DNA from: Paraburkholderia ferrariae NBRC 106233
GTDB taxonomy: Bacteria > Pseudomonadota > Gammaproteobacteria > Burkholderiales > Burkholderiaceae
Reading direction: 5' to 3'
NCBI RefSeq assembly: GCF_000685035.1
Contig: NZ_BAYB01000001.1
Location: 17,508-81,507 of the forward strand
Length of the DNA: 64,000 nt
Positions 1 to 9,108 of the stretch are shown in pieces. Position numbers and translations under genes: made by a program. The notes beneath the pieces are model-generated. The model saw nothing but the letters and a program-made list of their open reading frames with translations, was not told the DNA's origin and made no database searches. Within the stretch, counting starts at the first letter, position 1, and each line of letters opens with the position of its first letter.

Positions 1-2651
1 GTTCGGCTGAGCTCTGGGATGCCGACGAGGCCATGCGCATCTGGCTCGATCCGATCAAGCTGCGCGAGTATGGCTTCACCGCCGCCGACGTGAATGCCGC
101 CATCGCGGCGCAGAACTCGCCGGTTACGGCGGGCACGCTCGGCAACGCGCCGTTCGTGAACGGCCAGCAGACCACCGAGTCCGTGAGCGTGAAGGGGCAA
201 CTGGACACGCCCGAGGAGTTCGGGCAGATCGTGCTGAAGGCGAAAACGGATGGTTCGCTCGTGCGGCTGCGCGACATCGCACGCGTGGAGATCGGGCGCG
301 ACGACTATTCGTTCTACTCGCGCCTGAATGGGCGTCCGGCGGCCACTGTTGGCATTCAGCTCGGACCGCGCGGCAACGCGCTCGAAACCTCGAACGCGAT
401 CCGCGCGCGCCTCGCCGAACTCTCGAAGCATCTGCCCTCGGGCGTCGCCATCGAAGTGCCGTTCGATACGGCCTACTTCGTGCGCGTGGCGATCCGCGAG
501 GTCGTCATTACGCTGCTCGAAGCCGTGGTGCTGGTGTTCGCCGTGATGTGGCTGTTCCTGCGCGATCTGCGCTCCACGCTCGTGCCGACCGTCGTAATAC
601 CCGTCACGCTGATGGGCGCGTTCGTCGCGTTGTACGCGGGCGGAATGTCCATCAACGTGTTCACGATGTTCGGGCTCGTGCTCGCCATCGGCATTCTCGT
701 GGACGATGCGATCGTGGTGGTGGAGAGCGTGCACCGCGTGATGCACGAACGCGGCCTGCCGCCGCGCGAGGCCACGCGTGTGGCCATGAAGCGCATCGGC
801 GGGGCGATTGTCGGCGTGACGGCCGTGCTGACCGCCGTGTTCGTGCCGATGCTGTTCTTCACCGGCAACGTGGGCGGCATCTACCGGCAGTTCGCGGTAG
901 CGATGATCGCGTCGATGCTCGTGTCTTCGTTCATGGCGCTTTCGCTCACGCCGGCATTGTGCGCGAATCTGCTGAGGATGCCGAAACATATGCGGCACGG
1001 CACGCGGCTGGCCGGTGCGAAGGGTGGCGTGGCCGGTCACGCCGCGCGCGCGTCGCGCGGCTATCGCACGTTCGTCGCGGCGATGCTGCGCCGCGCGCCG
1101 CGCCTACTCGTGATCTATGCCCTGCTGTGCGCGGGCCTCGGGCTGCTCTACTGGAAGTTGCCGCAGGGCTTCCTGCCCACCGAGGACGAAGGCCAGCTTC
1201 AGGTGATGATCCAGTTGCCCGCCGGGTCCACCCAGGCGCGCACGTTCGAAGTGGTGAAGCGCGTGGAGGCGATCCTGCGCAAGCAGCCGGCCGTGGGCAA
1301 CGTGACGAGCGTGGTGGGCTGGAGCTTTTCGGGCAGCGGGCAGAACGTGGCCATGGCGTTCGTGGAGCTGAAGCCGTGGGGCCAGCGCAGCGAAGACGCC
1401 GAGACGCTGCGCGATGCGCTCAACGACCAGTTCGGATCGATACTCGACGGCGACGTGGATGCGGAACTGCCGCCGCCCGTGCCCGGCATCGGGCACTCGG
1501 AGGGCTTCACCTACCGGCTCGAAGATCGTGGCGGCGTGGGCATGGACGGGCTCAAGGCCGCGCGCGACCAGTTGATCGGTCTGGCGGGCAAGAGCCACGC
1601 GCTGACCAACGTGCACTCCGAAGATTTGCCCGACGCGCCGCGCGTGGAGCTCGATATCGACCGCAACAAGGCCTACGCATACGGCGTGCCGTTCGATCAC
1701 ATTGCCGACGTGCTCGGCAGCACGTTCGGCTCGAACTACGTGAACGATTTTCCGGCGGGCGGCCGCATGCGCCGCGTGATCGTGGAAGCCGACGCGCCGA
1801 CGCGCATGGACTATAGCCAGTTGCTCGATCTGCCCGTGCAGAACACGGCGGGCGGCACGGTGGCGATGTCGTCCATTGCCACCACCCACTGGACGCTCGG
1901 CCCCGTGATCCTGAGCCGCTACAACGGCTATCCGTCGCTCGACGTCACGGGGCGCGCCGCGTCCGGCCACAGTTCGGGCGAGGCGATGGCCGAGATCGAG
2001 CGGCTCGCGCTCGCGCTGCCCGTGGGCGTGTCGGGAGAATGGACCGACACGGCGTTCGAAGAGGCCGAAGCCGCTCGGCAGACGCCGCTCCTCATCGGTC
2101 TCTCGCTGCTCGCGGTGTTCATGGTGCTGGCGGCGCTCTACGAAAGCTGGATCACGCCGCTTTCGGTGCTGCTGGTCGTGCCGCTCGGCGCCATCGGCGC
2201 GGTCTCGGCAATGCTGCTGCGCGGGCTGCCCAACGACATCTACTTCAAGGTGGGCATGGTGACCGTGATCGGCCTTGCGGCGAAGAACGCAATCCTGATC
2301 GTGCAGGCCGCGAACGTGCGCCGCTTGCGCGGCATCTCGCTCGGTGCTGCGGTGGTGGGTGCGAGCGCGGAGCGTCTGCGGCCCATCGTGATGACCTCGG
2401 CTGCGTTCCTGCTGGGCGTGCTCCCGCTCGTGCTTTCGCGGGGCGGCGGCGCGGAGAGCCGGCATTCGATCGGCACGGGCGTGTTCGGTGGCGTGATTGC
2501 CGCGACGGTGCTCGGTCTCGTGTTTACGCCGGTGCTCTACTACGTGGTGGCGTCGCGCGTGCGCGGCAAGCACGCGGAGGGCGTGGCGACGCGCGGCCGC
2601 GAGGTGCGCGTTTCGGAAGCGGAGGAAGACAACGAAGCAGAACTGCGCTGA
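1..2651 (+). CDS. RND (HAE1-type) multidrug efflux inner-membrane permease, 5'-truncated
   Basis: This is the inner-membrane proton-driven pump of a tripartite drug efflux system of the AcrB/MexB type. The open frame runs in from the window edge (frame 3), so roughly the first 170-180 residues of a normal ~1050-residue protein are missing. The visible part opens with AMRIWLDPIKL, which matches the porter-domain region of AcrB. The TM4 proton-relay pair is present (GILVDDAIVVVES) and so is the TM10 lysine (GLAAKNAILIVQ). The periplasmic segment GFLPTEDEGQ after TM7 is also typical. The adaptor and outer-membrane partners are not in view. The C-terminus is hydrophilic and acidic. The gene ends 68 bases before a convergent XRE-cupin regulator. 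Family call is firm; the substrate is unknown. Confidence 0.93.
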   Translation, partial: SAELWDADEAMRIWLDPIKLREYGFTAADVNAAIAAQNSPVTAGTLGNAPFVNGQQTTESVSVKGQLDTPEEFGQIVLKAKTDGSLVRLRDIARVEIGRDDYSFYSRLNGRPAATVGIQLGPRGNALETSNAIRARLAELSKHLPSGVAIEVPFDTAYFVRVAIREVVITLLEAVVLVFAVMWLFLRDLRSTLVPTVVIPVTLMGAFVALYAGGMSINVFTMFGLVLAIGILVDDAIVVVESVHRVMHERGLPPREATRVAMKRIGGAIVGVTAVLTAVFVPMLFFTGNVGGIYRQFAVAMIASMLVSSFMALSLTPALCANLLRMPKHMRHGTRLAGAKGGVAGHAARASRGYRTFVAAMLRRAPRLLVIYALLCAGLGLLYWKLPQGFLPTEDEGQLQVMIQLPAGSTQARTFEVVKRVEAILRKQPAVGNVTSVVGWSFSGSGQNVAMAFVELKPWGQRSEDAETLRDALNDQFGSILDGDVDAELPPPVPGIGHSEGFTYRLEDRGGVGMDGLKAARDQLIGLAGKSHALTNVHSEDLPDAPRVELDIDRNKAYAYGVPFDHIADVLGSTFGSNYVNDFPAGGRMRRVIVEADAPTRMDYSQLLDLPVQNTAGGTVAMSSIATTHWTLGPVILSRYNGYPSLDVTGRAASGHSSGEAMAEIERLALALPVGVSGEWTDTAFEEAEAARQTPLLIGLSLLAVFMVLAALYESWITPLSVLLVVPLGAIGAVSAMLLRGLPNDIYFKVGMVTVIGLAAKNAILIVQAANVRRLRGISLGAAVVGASAERLRPIVMTSAAFLLGVLPLVLSRGGGAESRHSIGTGVFGGVIAATVLGLVFTPVLYYVVASRVRGKHAEGVATRGREVRVSEAEEDNEAELR

Positions 2652-2719
2652 GCGCGCAAGAGCCCGGCGGCGGGGCATCCCGCGCCGGACGCGCAGGATA
2701 TGCCGGACGCAGCGCCCGT

Positions 2720-3310
2720 CTAGAAGAGGCGCGGCGTGCCTACCCAGACAAGCACGGTTTCCTGGCCGGACGTATTGGTCCACGCATGCGGAACCGTCGA
2801 TTCGTAGTGCGCACTATCTCCCACGCCGAGCACGAACGACTTGCCTTCGAGCGTGAGCGTCACCTCTCCCGAGAGCACGTGCAGGAATTCTTCGCCCGCG
2901 TGCGTGGTGACTTCGCTTGGACGGTCGTCGCCCGGCGGCATGCGCACGAGGATCGCTTCGAGCTGGCGGCCGCCCGAGGGATTCGTCAGGCGTGCGTACA
3001 GATCGGTCGAGTCGGCGAAGCCGAAGAACTTGAGGTCCTGGCCGCGGCACACGCAGCCGGCTTCGGTGGGCGTATCCACGAAATAGCTGACCGGCACGCC
3101 CAGCGCCTTGGCGATGCTCACGAGCGAGGTGATCGAGGGGCTCGCGAGATCGCGCTCCACCTGCGAAAGAAACGGTTTGGACAACTGCGCCGCCGTGGCG
3201 ATGTCGTCGAGGGTGCGGCCCTGACGCTGGCGCAACCCGCGGATCTTGCTGCCCACGGAGACGACGCTTTGTGAAACGACGCTGTGTGATTCGACGGCTT
3301 TCGAAACCAT
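2720..3310 (-). CDS. XRE-family regulator with C-terminal cupin domain
   Basis: A 196-residue transcription factor. An N-terminal helix-turn-helix of Cro/C1 type (about residues 20-75, including GRTLDDIATAAQLSKPFLSQ) is followed by a cupin_2 sensor barrel (about residues 110-190, with HAGEEFLHVLSGEVTLTLEG). This layout is shared with regulators of amine, sulfur and amino-acid utilisation such as PuuR and SutR. The effector cannot be told from sequence. I start at the ATG at 3310 (MVSKAVES); the frame stays open to 3436 but the extra residues look non-coding. It converges on the RND pump gene and is divergent from leuC across a long spacer. The region upstream holds an inverted repeat (GCATACC at 3417-3423, GGTATGC at 3442-3448) that may be an operator. 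Confidence 0.88.
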   Translation of the reverse strand: MVSKAVESHSVVSQSVVSVGSKIRGLRQRQGRTLDDIATAAQLSKPFLSQVERDLASPSITSLVSIAKALGVPVSYFVDTPTEAGCVCRGQDLKFFGFADSTDLYARLTNPSGGRQLEAILVRMPPGDDRPSEVTTHAGEEFLHVLSGEVTLTLEGKSFVLGVGDSAHYESTVPHAWTNTSGQETVLVWVGTPRLF

Positions 3311-4048
3311 AACGGAACGTAATTGTCTGAGAAATGCGCTATGAACCGGAAACGTCGCCGCCGGAATGACATGATTATGGCGCGTTCCATTCGAATTTCT
3401 GGCCGCTATATCTCCGGCATACCAGATAGCACGCAATTCCCGGTATGCGGCGGAAAATCAGCCGATTACGATTTTAAATGGCAGGGAGTCCCCAAAAGTT
3501 TAATTCTAGTTCTCGCCATGTGGGTATGCGAACGAGGGGGATCGGACTCCGGCAGGCCGGGGTTTTGGCCCGTTGACTTGCCGTGCGTGGTGCATGGCTC
3601 GTAGTCATGCACCGTGCGAGCATAGCATTAATTGCGTGTCTAAAAAATAACCGGTAAATACGTGCGCCATGGCGTAATAGAAGCGTAACCGGAGCCCGTC
3701 GGGTTTGCGGGATCCGCCTCATTGCCGAAGATTGCCGATTGTTCACCGGCAGCAAACGTTTCGCTTAACGCCCCTTGCTTTGTTGCAATAGTCTGACTGA
3801 GCGGCGGCGGCTTGCGCAAGCCAGGTGAAATACTCCGCGCACTTTCCCGGAAGAGTCTCCACCCTCTCCCCGGCCCGCTTCTCCAGTGCTCCGCGCGCTG
3901 CCGGGTAACGCCGATACAGGTATTGACACTACCACCCAACTCACTGTTTTTTATGGATTTTTTCTGTGATGTCCTGCATGGGGCGGGCCTCGCGTGGCAT
4001 AATCGTCGAACACCGTAATGCCCGGCAGTCACTCATTCCCCGCATATC
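3311..4048. other. 738-base intergenic region between XRE-cupin gene and leuC
   Basis: I see no convincing gene here; short frames lack ribosome sites and family resemblance. It is more AT-rich than its neighbours. It contains an inverted repeat GGTGCATG (3589-3596) / CATGCACC (3606-3613) with a 9-base loop, and a second repeat near the regulator start (3417-3448). Promoter-like hexamers for leuC lie near the right end. Confidence 0.6.
3974..4003 (+). promoter_or_regulatory. possible leuC promoter
   Basis: CTGCAT (3974-3979) and CATAAT (3998-4003) are separated by 18 bases, which would put the transcription start about 40 bases before the leuC ATG. A second candidate -35, TTGACA at 3923-3928, has only a T-rich -10 region after it. 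Both were found by eye and are unproven. Confidence 0.3.
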
Positions 4049-5458
4049 ATGGCAAAGACGCTCTACGACAAACTGTGGGACTCCCATGTGGTCCACACGG
4101 AAGAAGACGGTACGACGCTCCTCTATATCGACCGTCAACTGCTGCACGAAGTCACCAGCCCTCAGGCCTTCGAGGGCCTGAAGCTGCACGAGCGCCCGGT
4201 CTGGCGCATCAGCGCGAACCTGGCGGTCTCCGACCATAACGTGCCCACCACCGACCGCAGCCACGGCATCGCCGATCCCGTTTCGAAACTGCAGGTGGAC
4301 ACGCTCGACGCGAACTGCGATGCCTTCGGCATCACGCAGTTCAAGATGACCGACCAGCGCCAGGGCATCGTCCACATCGTCGGTCCGGAGCAGGGCGCAA
4401 CGCTGCCGGGCATGACCATCGTGTGCGGCGATTCGCATACGTCCACGCACGGCGCGTTCGGCGCGCTCGCGCACGGCATCGGCACCTCGGAAGTTGAACA
4501 CGTGCTGGCCACGCAAACGCTCCTGCAGAAAAAGAGCAAGAACCTGCTGGTGAAGGTGGAAGGCCAGTTGCCGCGCGGCTGTACCGCGAAGGACATCGTG
4601 CTCGCCATCATCGGCAAGATCGGCACGGCGGGCGGCACGGGCTACGCCATGGAATTCGGCGGCTCGACCATTCGCGCGCTCACCATGGAAGGCCGCATGA
4701 CCGTGTGCAACATGGCGATCGAAGCGGGCGCGCGCGCCGGCATGGTCGCCGTGGACGACACGACCGTGGAGTACCTGAAGAACCGTCCGTTCTCGCCGCA
4801 GGGCGCGGAGTGGGATCAGGCCGCGGCCTACTGGAAGACCTTCCGCTCCGACGAAGGCGCGCACTTCGACCGCGTGGTCGAACTGAATGCCGCCGACATC
4901 GTGCCGCAGGTCACGTGGGGCACCTCGCCGGAAATGGTCACCTCGATCGACGGCCGCGTGCCCGATCCCGAGCGCGAGAAGGATCCGGTCAAGCGCGATG
5001 CGATGGCGCGCGCGCTGCAATACATGGCGCTCGAACCGAACATGCCGATCGAGTCCATCAAGCCGGACAAGATTTTTATCGGTTCGTGCACGAACGCGCG
5101 CATCGAAGACATTCGCGCGGCCGCTTACGTCGTGAAGAAGCTCGGCCGCCGCGTGGCGCCGAACATTCGTCTCGCGATGGTGGTGCCGGGTTCGGGCCTC
5201 GTGAAAGCGCAGGCCGAGCACGAGGGGCTCGACAAGGTGTTCACCGACGCGGGCTTCGAATGGCGCGAGCCGGGCTGCTCGATGTGCCTCGCGATGAACG
5301 CCGACCGGCTGGAGCCGGGCGAGCGTTGCGCCTCCACCTCGAACCGCAACTTCGAAGGCCGTCAGGGCGCGGGTGGCCGCACCCATCTCGTGAGCCCGGC
5401 CATGGCCGCGGCGGCTGCCATCGAAGGTCATTTCGTCGATATTCGCAAGCTGGGGTAA
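4049..5458 (+). CDS. leuC: 3-isopropylmalate dehydratase large subunit
   Basis: Catalyses, with LeuD, the isomerisation of 2-isopropylmalate to 3-isopropylmalate in leucine biosynthesis. The 469-residue length is typical. The three cysteines that hold the [4Fe-4S] cluster are visible: Cys347 in IGSCTNAR, and Cys410 and Cys413 in GCSMCLAMN. The aconitase-family substrate loop [13 protein letters not shown] is present. The start [15 protein letters not shown] is the conserved beta-proteobacterial N-terminus. It is followed after 4 bases by an entericidin gene, then leuD and leuB, forming a leucine operon. Confidence 0.97.
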   Translation: MAKTLYDKLWDSHVVHTEEDGTTLLYIDRQLLHEVTSPQAFEGLKLHERPVWRISANLAVSDHNVPTTDRSHGIADPVSKLQVDTLDANCDAFGITQFKMTDQRQGIVHIVGPEQGATLPGMTIVCGDSHTSTHGAFGALAHGIGTSEVEHVLATQTLLQKKSKNLLVKVEGQLPRGCTAKDIVLAIIGKIGTAGGTGYAMEFGGSTIRALTMEGRMTVCNMAIEAGARAGMVAVDDTTVEYLKNRPFSPQGAEWDQAAAYWKTFRSDEGAHFDRVVELNAADIVPQVTWGTSPEMVTSIDGRVPDPEREKDPVKRDAMARALQYMALEPNMPIESIKPDKIFIGSCTNARIEDIRAAAYVVKKLGRRVAPNIRLAMVVPGSGLVKAQAEHEGLDKVFTDAGFEWREPGCSMCLAMNADRLEPGERCASTSNRNFEGRQGAGGRTHLVSPAMAAAAAIEGHFVDIRKLG

Positions 5459-5462
5459 GGGT

Positions 5463-5603
5463 ATGAAAGTAACGATTTTCTGGCGTCGCGTGGCGCTCCT
5501 CTCGCTGGCCGGCGCGCTGCTCGCGCTAACGGGCTGCAACACGGTGGCGGGTGTCGGCCAGGACATCAGCGACTCCGCGCGCACCGTGCAGCACGCGCTG
5601 TAA
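5463..5603 (+). CDS. entericidin A/B family small lipoprotein
   Basis: A 46-residue peptide. It has a basic start (MKVTIFWRR), a hydrophobic core, and a lipobox ALTGC with the acylated cysteine at residue 25, followed by [18 protein letters not shown], which is the entericidin signature (NTxxGxGxDI). It should be exported and lipid-anchored. In E. coli the EcnA/EcnB pair acts as antidote and toxin linked to lysis; a role here is not established. It starts 4 bases after the leuC stop and lies 85 bases before leuD, so it is probably carried on the leu transcript. It is too short for routine ORF calling but the signal and motif make it convincing. Confidence 0.85.
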   Translation: MKVTIFWRRVALLSLAGALLALTGCNTVAGVGQDISDSARTVQHAL

Positions 5604-5688
5604 GCGCGTTCGCCGCATTGCGCGCTCCGGCGCGGCCGGGCGGCGTTCGCGCGCCCGGCTCACCCTGCATCCTTCAGGATCACGGATC

Positions 5689-6339
5689 ATGGATAAATTC
5701 ATCGTACACACCGGCGTCGTGGCGCCGCTCGATCGCGAAAACGTCGATACGGACGCGATCATTCCGAAGCAGTTTCTCAAGTCGATCAAGCGCACCGGCT
5801 TCGGCCCGAACGCGTTCGACGAATGGCGCTACCTCGACCATGGCGAGCCCGGCCAGGACAACTCGAAGCGCCCGCTCAACCCGGACTTCGTGCTGAACCA
5901 GCCGCGCTATCAGGGTGCCTCGATCCTGCTCGCGCGCAAGAACTTCGGCTGCGGCAGCTCGCGCGAGCACGCGCCGTGGGCGCTCCAGCAGTACGGCTTT
6001 CGCGCGATCATCGCGCCGAGCTTCGCCGACATCTTCTACAACAACTGCTTCAAGAACGGCGTCCTGCCGATCGTGCTCACCGAGCAGCAGGTGGATCATC
6101 TGTTCAACGAAACGTATGCGTTCAACGGCTTCCAGCTGACCGTCGATCTCGACAAGCAGGTCGTGCGCACGAGCGATGGCAGCGCCGAATATCCGTTCGA
6201 AGTGGCCGCGTTCCGCCGCTACTGCCTCTTGAACGGCTTCGACGACATCGGCCTCACGCTGCGTCACGCCGACAAGATCCGCCAGTACGAAGCCGAGCGC
6301 CTCGCGCGCCAGCCGTGGCTGAACAACCGCGTGCTCTGA
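5689..6339 (+). CDS. leuD: 3-isopropylmalate dehydratase small subunit
   Basis: The 216-residue swivel-domain partner of LeuC in leucine biosynthesis. The N-terminus ([21 protein letters not shown]) and the substrate-binding loop [15 protein letters not shown] around residues 80-95 are characteristic of the small subunit. The start is the ATG at 5689; the open frame extends upstream but that portion lacks family similarity. It sits between the entericidin gene and leuB. Confidence 0.97.
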   Translation: MDKFIVHTGVVAPLDRENVDTDAIIPKQFLKSIKRTGFGPNAFDEWRYLDHGEPGQDNSKRPLNPDFVLNQPRYQGASILLARKNFGCGSSREHAPWALQQYGFRAIIAPSFADIFYNNCFKNGVLPIVLTEQQVDHLFNETYAFNGFQLTVDLDKQVVRTSDGSAEYPFEVAAFRRYCLLNGFDDIGLTLRHADKIRQYEAERLARQPWLNNRVL

Positions 6340-6388
6340 TCGTTTGCCCGAATCCAACGTACAACGAAACAAAACGAGGAATCCCAGC

Positions 6389-7456
6389 ATGAAGATTGCA
6401 GTGCTGCCGGGCGACGGCATCGGTCCCGAGATCGTGAAGGAAGCCGTCAAGGTGCTGAACGCACTGGGCGAAAAGTTCGAGATGGAAGAAGCGCCCGTGG
6501 GCGGCGCGGGCTACGAGGCGAGCGGCCATCCGCTGCCCGAAGCCACGCTCGCGCTGGCGAAGTCGGCCGATGCGATCCTGTTCGGCGCCGTGGGCGACTG
6601 GAAGTACGACTCGCTCGAACGCGCGCTGCGTCCCGAGCAGGCCATTCTCGGCCTGCGCAAGCATCTCGAACTGTTCGCGAACTTCCGCCCGGCGATCTGC
6701 TATCCGCAGCTCACGGGTGCGTCGTCGCTCAAGCCGGAAATCGTGTCGGGCCTCGACATCCTGATCGTGCGCGAACTGAACGGCGACATCTACTTCGGCC
6801 AGCCGCGCGGCGTGCGCGAAGCGCCGGACGGCCTCTTCAAGGGCGCGCGCGAAGGCTTCGACACGATGCGCTATGCGGAACCCGAAGTGCGCCGCATCGC
6901 CCATGTGGCCTTCCAGGCGGCGCAGAAGCGCCAGAAGAAGCTCACCTCGGTGGACAAGGCCAACGTGCTGGAAACGTCGCAGTTCTGGCGCGACATCATG
7001 ATCGACGTGTCGAAGGAGTATCCGGACGTCGAACTGTCGCACATGTATGTCGATAACGCGGCCATGCAGCTCGTGAAGGCCCCGAAGGCGTTCGACGTCG
7101 TGGTGACGGGCAACATGTTCGGCGACATTCTCTCGGACGAAGCGGCCATGCTCACGGGCTCGATCGGCATGCTGCCCTCGGCCTCGCTCGACAAGAACAA
7201 CAAGGGCCTGTACGAGCCGTCGCACGGCTCGGCCCCGGACATCGCCGGCAAGGGCATTGCCAATCCGCTTGCCACGATCCTGTCGGCCGCGATGATGCTG
7301 CGCTATTCGCTGAACCGCGCGGAGCAGGCCGATCGCATCGAGCGTGCCGTGAAGAACGTGCTCGAACAGGGCTACCGCACGGGCGACATCCTCACGCCGG
7401 GGTGCCGGCAGGTGGGCACCGTGGCGATGGGCGATGCGGTGCTGGCTGCGCTGTAA
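6389..7456 (+). CDS. leuB: 3-isopropylmalate dehydrogenase
   Basis: NAD-dependent oxidative decarboxylation of 3-isopropylmalate, the third step specific to leucine. It has 355 residues, the normal length. Visible features are the start [15 protein letters not shown], the substrate motif [15 protein letters not shown], the lysine and aspartate segment [15 protein letters not shown], and the metal/NAD region [18 protein letters not shown]. The ATG at 6389 follows an AACGAGGAAT ribosome site. It is the last gene of the leucine set, with an intrinsic terminator 15 bases downstream. Confidence 0.97.
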   Translation: MKIAVLPGDGIGPEIVKEAVKVLNALGEKFEMEEAPVGGAGYEASGHPLPEATLALAKSADAILFGAVGDWKYDSLERALRPEQAILGLRKHLELFANFRPAICYPQLTGASSLKPEIVSGLDILIVRELNGDIYFGQPRGVREAPDGLFKGAREGFDTMRYAEPEVRRIAHVAFQAAQKRQKKLTSVDKANVLETSQFWRDIMIDVSKEYPDVELSHMYVDNAAMQLVKAPKAFDVVVTGNMFGDILSDEAAMLTGSIGMLPSASLDKNNKGLYEPSHGSAPDIAGKGIANPLATILSAAMMLRYSLNRAEQADRIERAVKNVLEQGYRTGDILTPGCRQVGTVAMGDAVLAAL

Positions 7457-7470
7457 AAAAAGTAGCAGGA

Positions 7471-7501
7471 AAAGGGCATGCCTTCGAGCGTGCCCTTTTT
7501 T
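7471..7501 (+). terminator. intrinsic terminator after leuB
   Basis: An 11-base-pair stem, AAAGGGCATGC (7471-7481) against GCGTGCCCTTT (7488-7498) with one G-T pair, closes a six-base CTTCGA loop. The stem runs directly into a T tract (7496-7501). Confidence 0.9.
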
Positions 7502-7587
7502 CTTTATTGGGCTTGATCGCGGTATTGCATGCGCGTCGTAAATAGCGCAAGTTGCGGGTTTTCCCGCGCGAATTAGCGGTTTTCGTG

Positions 7588-7593
7588 TATATT
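7588..7593 (+). promoter_or_regulatory. possible -10 element for the asd leader transcript
   Basis: TATATT at 7588-7593 would place transcription start at about 7600, which is the A of the leader-peptide ATG. This would make the leader mRNA leaderless and would explain why no Shine-Dalgarno sequence is seen. No good -35 element is visible. Confidence 0.3.
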
Positions 7594-7599
7594 GTTCCG

Positions 7600-7710
7600 A
7601 TGGCGACGATCCCCCAGATCACCTTTATTTCGAAACTCCACGGCACGGCCCGTGCGATTTCGCTCGCCATTACGACGAAAGCCATTACCAAAACGATCAC
7701 CATTCGTTGA
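7600..7710 (+). CDS. putative Thr/Ile-rich leader peptide of asd
   Basis: A 36-residue reading frame whose last 14 residues, AITTKAITKTITIR, contain five threonines and four isoleucines. E. coli ThrL has a similar Thr/Ile run that couples charged tRNA levels to transcription of threonine genes. Here the peptide ends 82 bases before asd, whose product lies on the path to threonine, isoleucine, methionine and lysine. A 9-base-pair hairpin follows (7732-7771). There is no clear ribosome site, so translation may be leaderless. Role is inferred from composition and position only. Confidence 0.55.
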   Translation: MATIPQITFISKLHGTARAISLAITTKAITKTITIR

Positions 7711-7731
7711 TCGCTCGTCGTGCCCGCTCAT

Positions 7732-7771
7732 CTTCCCCGCGCGGCCACGCCGGGCGAGTGAAGCGGGGAAG
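7732..7771 (+). promoter_or_regulatory. hairpin between the leader peptide and asd, possible attenuator
   Basis: CTTCCCCGC (7732-7740) pairs perfectly with GCGGGGAAG (7763-7771). A competing fold is possible: TCGCTC and CCCG (7711-7726) can pair with CGGG and GAGTGA (7751-7761), and the two folds cannot nest together. The hairpin lacks a T tract, so it is not a standard intrinsic terminator. The asd ribosome site (AAGGGTAAG, 7782-7790) lies outside it. Confidence 0.4.
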
Positions 7772-7792
7772 TGTCCATTTCAAGGGTAAGTC

Positions 7793-8914
7793 ATGAACGT
7801 AGGTCTCGTAGGTTGGCGCGGCATGGTCGGCAGCGTGCTGATGCAGCGCATGCAGGAAGAACGTGATTTCGACCTGATCGAGCCGGTGTTTTTCAGCACC
7901 AGCAATGCAGGCGGCGCGGCACCGTCGTTCGCCAAAAACGAGACTCGGCTCAAGGACGCCAACAGCGTCGACGAGCTCAAGAAGTGCGACATCGTCATCA
8001 CCTGCCAGGGCGGCGACTACACGAATGACGTGTATCCGAAGCTGCGCGCGGCGGGCTGGAAGGGCTACTGGATCGACGCGGCTTCGGCGCTGCGCATGAA
8101 GGACGATGCGGTCATCATCCTCGACCCGGTCAACCTGGACGTCATCAAGGACGCGCTCGTCAAGGGCCAAAAGGATTTCATCGGCGGCAACTGCACGGTG
8201 AGCCTGATGCTGATGGCGCTCGGCGGCCTGTTCCGCGAAAACCTCGTGGACTGGATGACGGCCATGACCTATCAGGCCGCTTCGGGCGCCGGCGCGCAGA
8301 ACATGCGCGAGCTGCTCGCGCAGATGGGCACGCTCAACGGTGCGGTGAAGGACGATCTGGCCAATCCTTCGTCGGCGATTCTCGACATCGACCGCAAGGT
8401 GCTCGCCGCCATGAACAGCGAAGCCATGCCGACGCAGCACTTCGGCGTGCCGCTCGCGGGCTCGCTGATTCCGTGGATCGACAAGGATCTCGGCAACGGC
8501 ATGTCGAAGGAAGAGTGGAAGGGCGGCGCCGAAACCAACAAGATTCTCGGCAAGCCGGCCATGGGCCAGCCGGGCTCGATTCCGGTGGACGGCCTGTGCG
8601 TGCGCATCGGCGCGATGCGCTGCCACTCGCAGGCGCTCACGATCAAGCTCAGGAAGGACGTGCCGCTCGACGAGATCGACGGCATCCTCGCTTCGGCCAA
8701 CGACTGGGTGAAGGTCGTGCCGAACCAGCGCGAAGTTTCGATGCACGAGCTTTCGCCGGCCAGGGTGACGGGCACGCTCACGGTGCCGGTGGGCCGCGTG
8801 CGCAAGCTCGCGATGGGCGGCGAGTATCTGTCGGCGTTCACGGTGGGCGACCAGCTGCTGTGGGGTGCCGCCGAGCCGCTGCGCCGCATGCTGCGCATTC
8901 TGCTCGACAAGTGA
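7793..8914 (+). CDS. asd: aspartate-semialdehyde dehydrogenase
   Basis: NADPH-dependent reduction of aspartyl phosphate to aspartate semialdehyde, the branch-point precursor of lysine/diaminopimelate, methionine, threonine and isoleucine. The 373 residues match the proteobacterial form. The start [20 protein letters not shown] carries the nucleotide-binding loop. The catalytic cysteine is Cys134 in [15 protein letters not shown]. The downstream histidine motif is [16 protein letters not shown]. It follows a possible attenuator region and ends 41 bases before a strong intrinsic terminator, so it is probably monocistronic. Confidence 0.97.
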   Translation: MNVGLVGWRGMVGSVLMQRMQEERDFDLIEPVFFSTSNAGGAAPSFAKNETRLKDANSVDELKKCDIVITCQGGDYTNDVYPKLRAAGWKGYWIDAASALRMKDDAVIILDPVNLDVIKDALVKGQKDFIGGNCTVSLMLMALGGLFRENLVDWMTAMTYQAASGAGAQNMRELLAQMGTLNGAVKDDLANPSSAILDIDRKVLAAMNSEAMPTQHFGVPLAGSLIPWIDKDLGNGMSKEEWKGGAETNKILGKPAMGQPGSIPVDGLCVRIGAMRCHSQALTIKLRKDVPLDEIDGILASANDWVKVVPNQREVSMHELSPARVTGTLTVPVGRVRKLAMGGEYLSAFTVGDQLLWGAAEPLRRMLRILLDK

Positions 8915-8955
8915 ATCATTTAAACTACGCGGCTAATGACGCGTAGAGACGATGG

Positions 8956-8986
8956 AAAAGCGCCGCGCCAGCCGCGGCGCTTTTTT
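8956..8986 (+). terminator. intrinsic terminator after asd
   Basis: A 12-base-pair stem, AAAAGCGCCGCG (8956-8967) against CGCGGCGCTTTT (8973-8984), has a five-base loop CCAGC. It runs into TTTTTT (8981-8986) and further A/T-rich sequence. Confidence 0.92.
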
Positions 8987-9108
8987 ATTTTCGTCGGCTG
9001 GAGTCAGCGCTCGGGCGTTGACTCCGGTTCCATGCCGCACAGCGGCGGTTACGCACTACCTGTATCTGATTCGTCGACAGCCGCGCGAGCGGTATGCCAG
9101 GGCATCTG

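Noticed and set aside
3323..4032. Short frames in the spacer before leuC (for example 3323-3604 + and 3640-4032 -)
   Set aside because: No ribosome site, no recognisable domain and no codon pattern; treated as non-coding.
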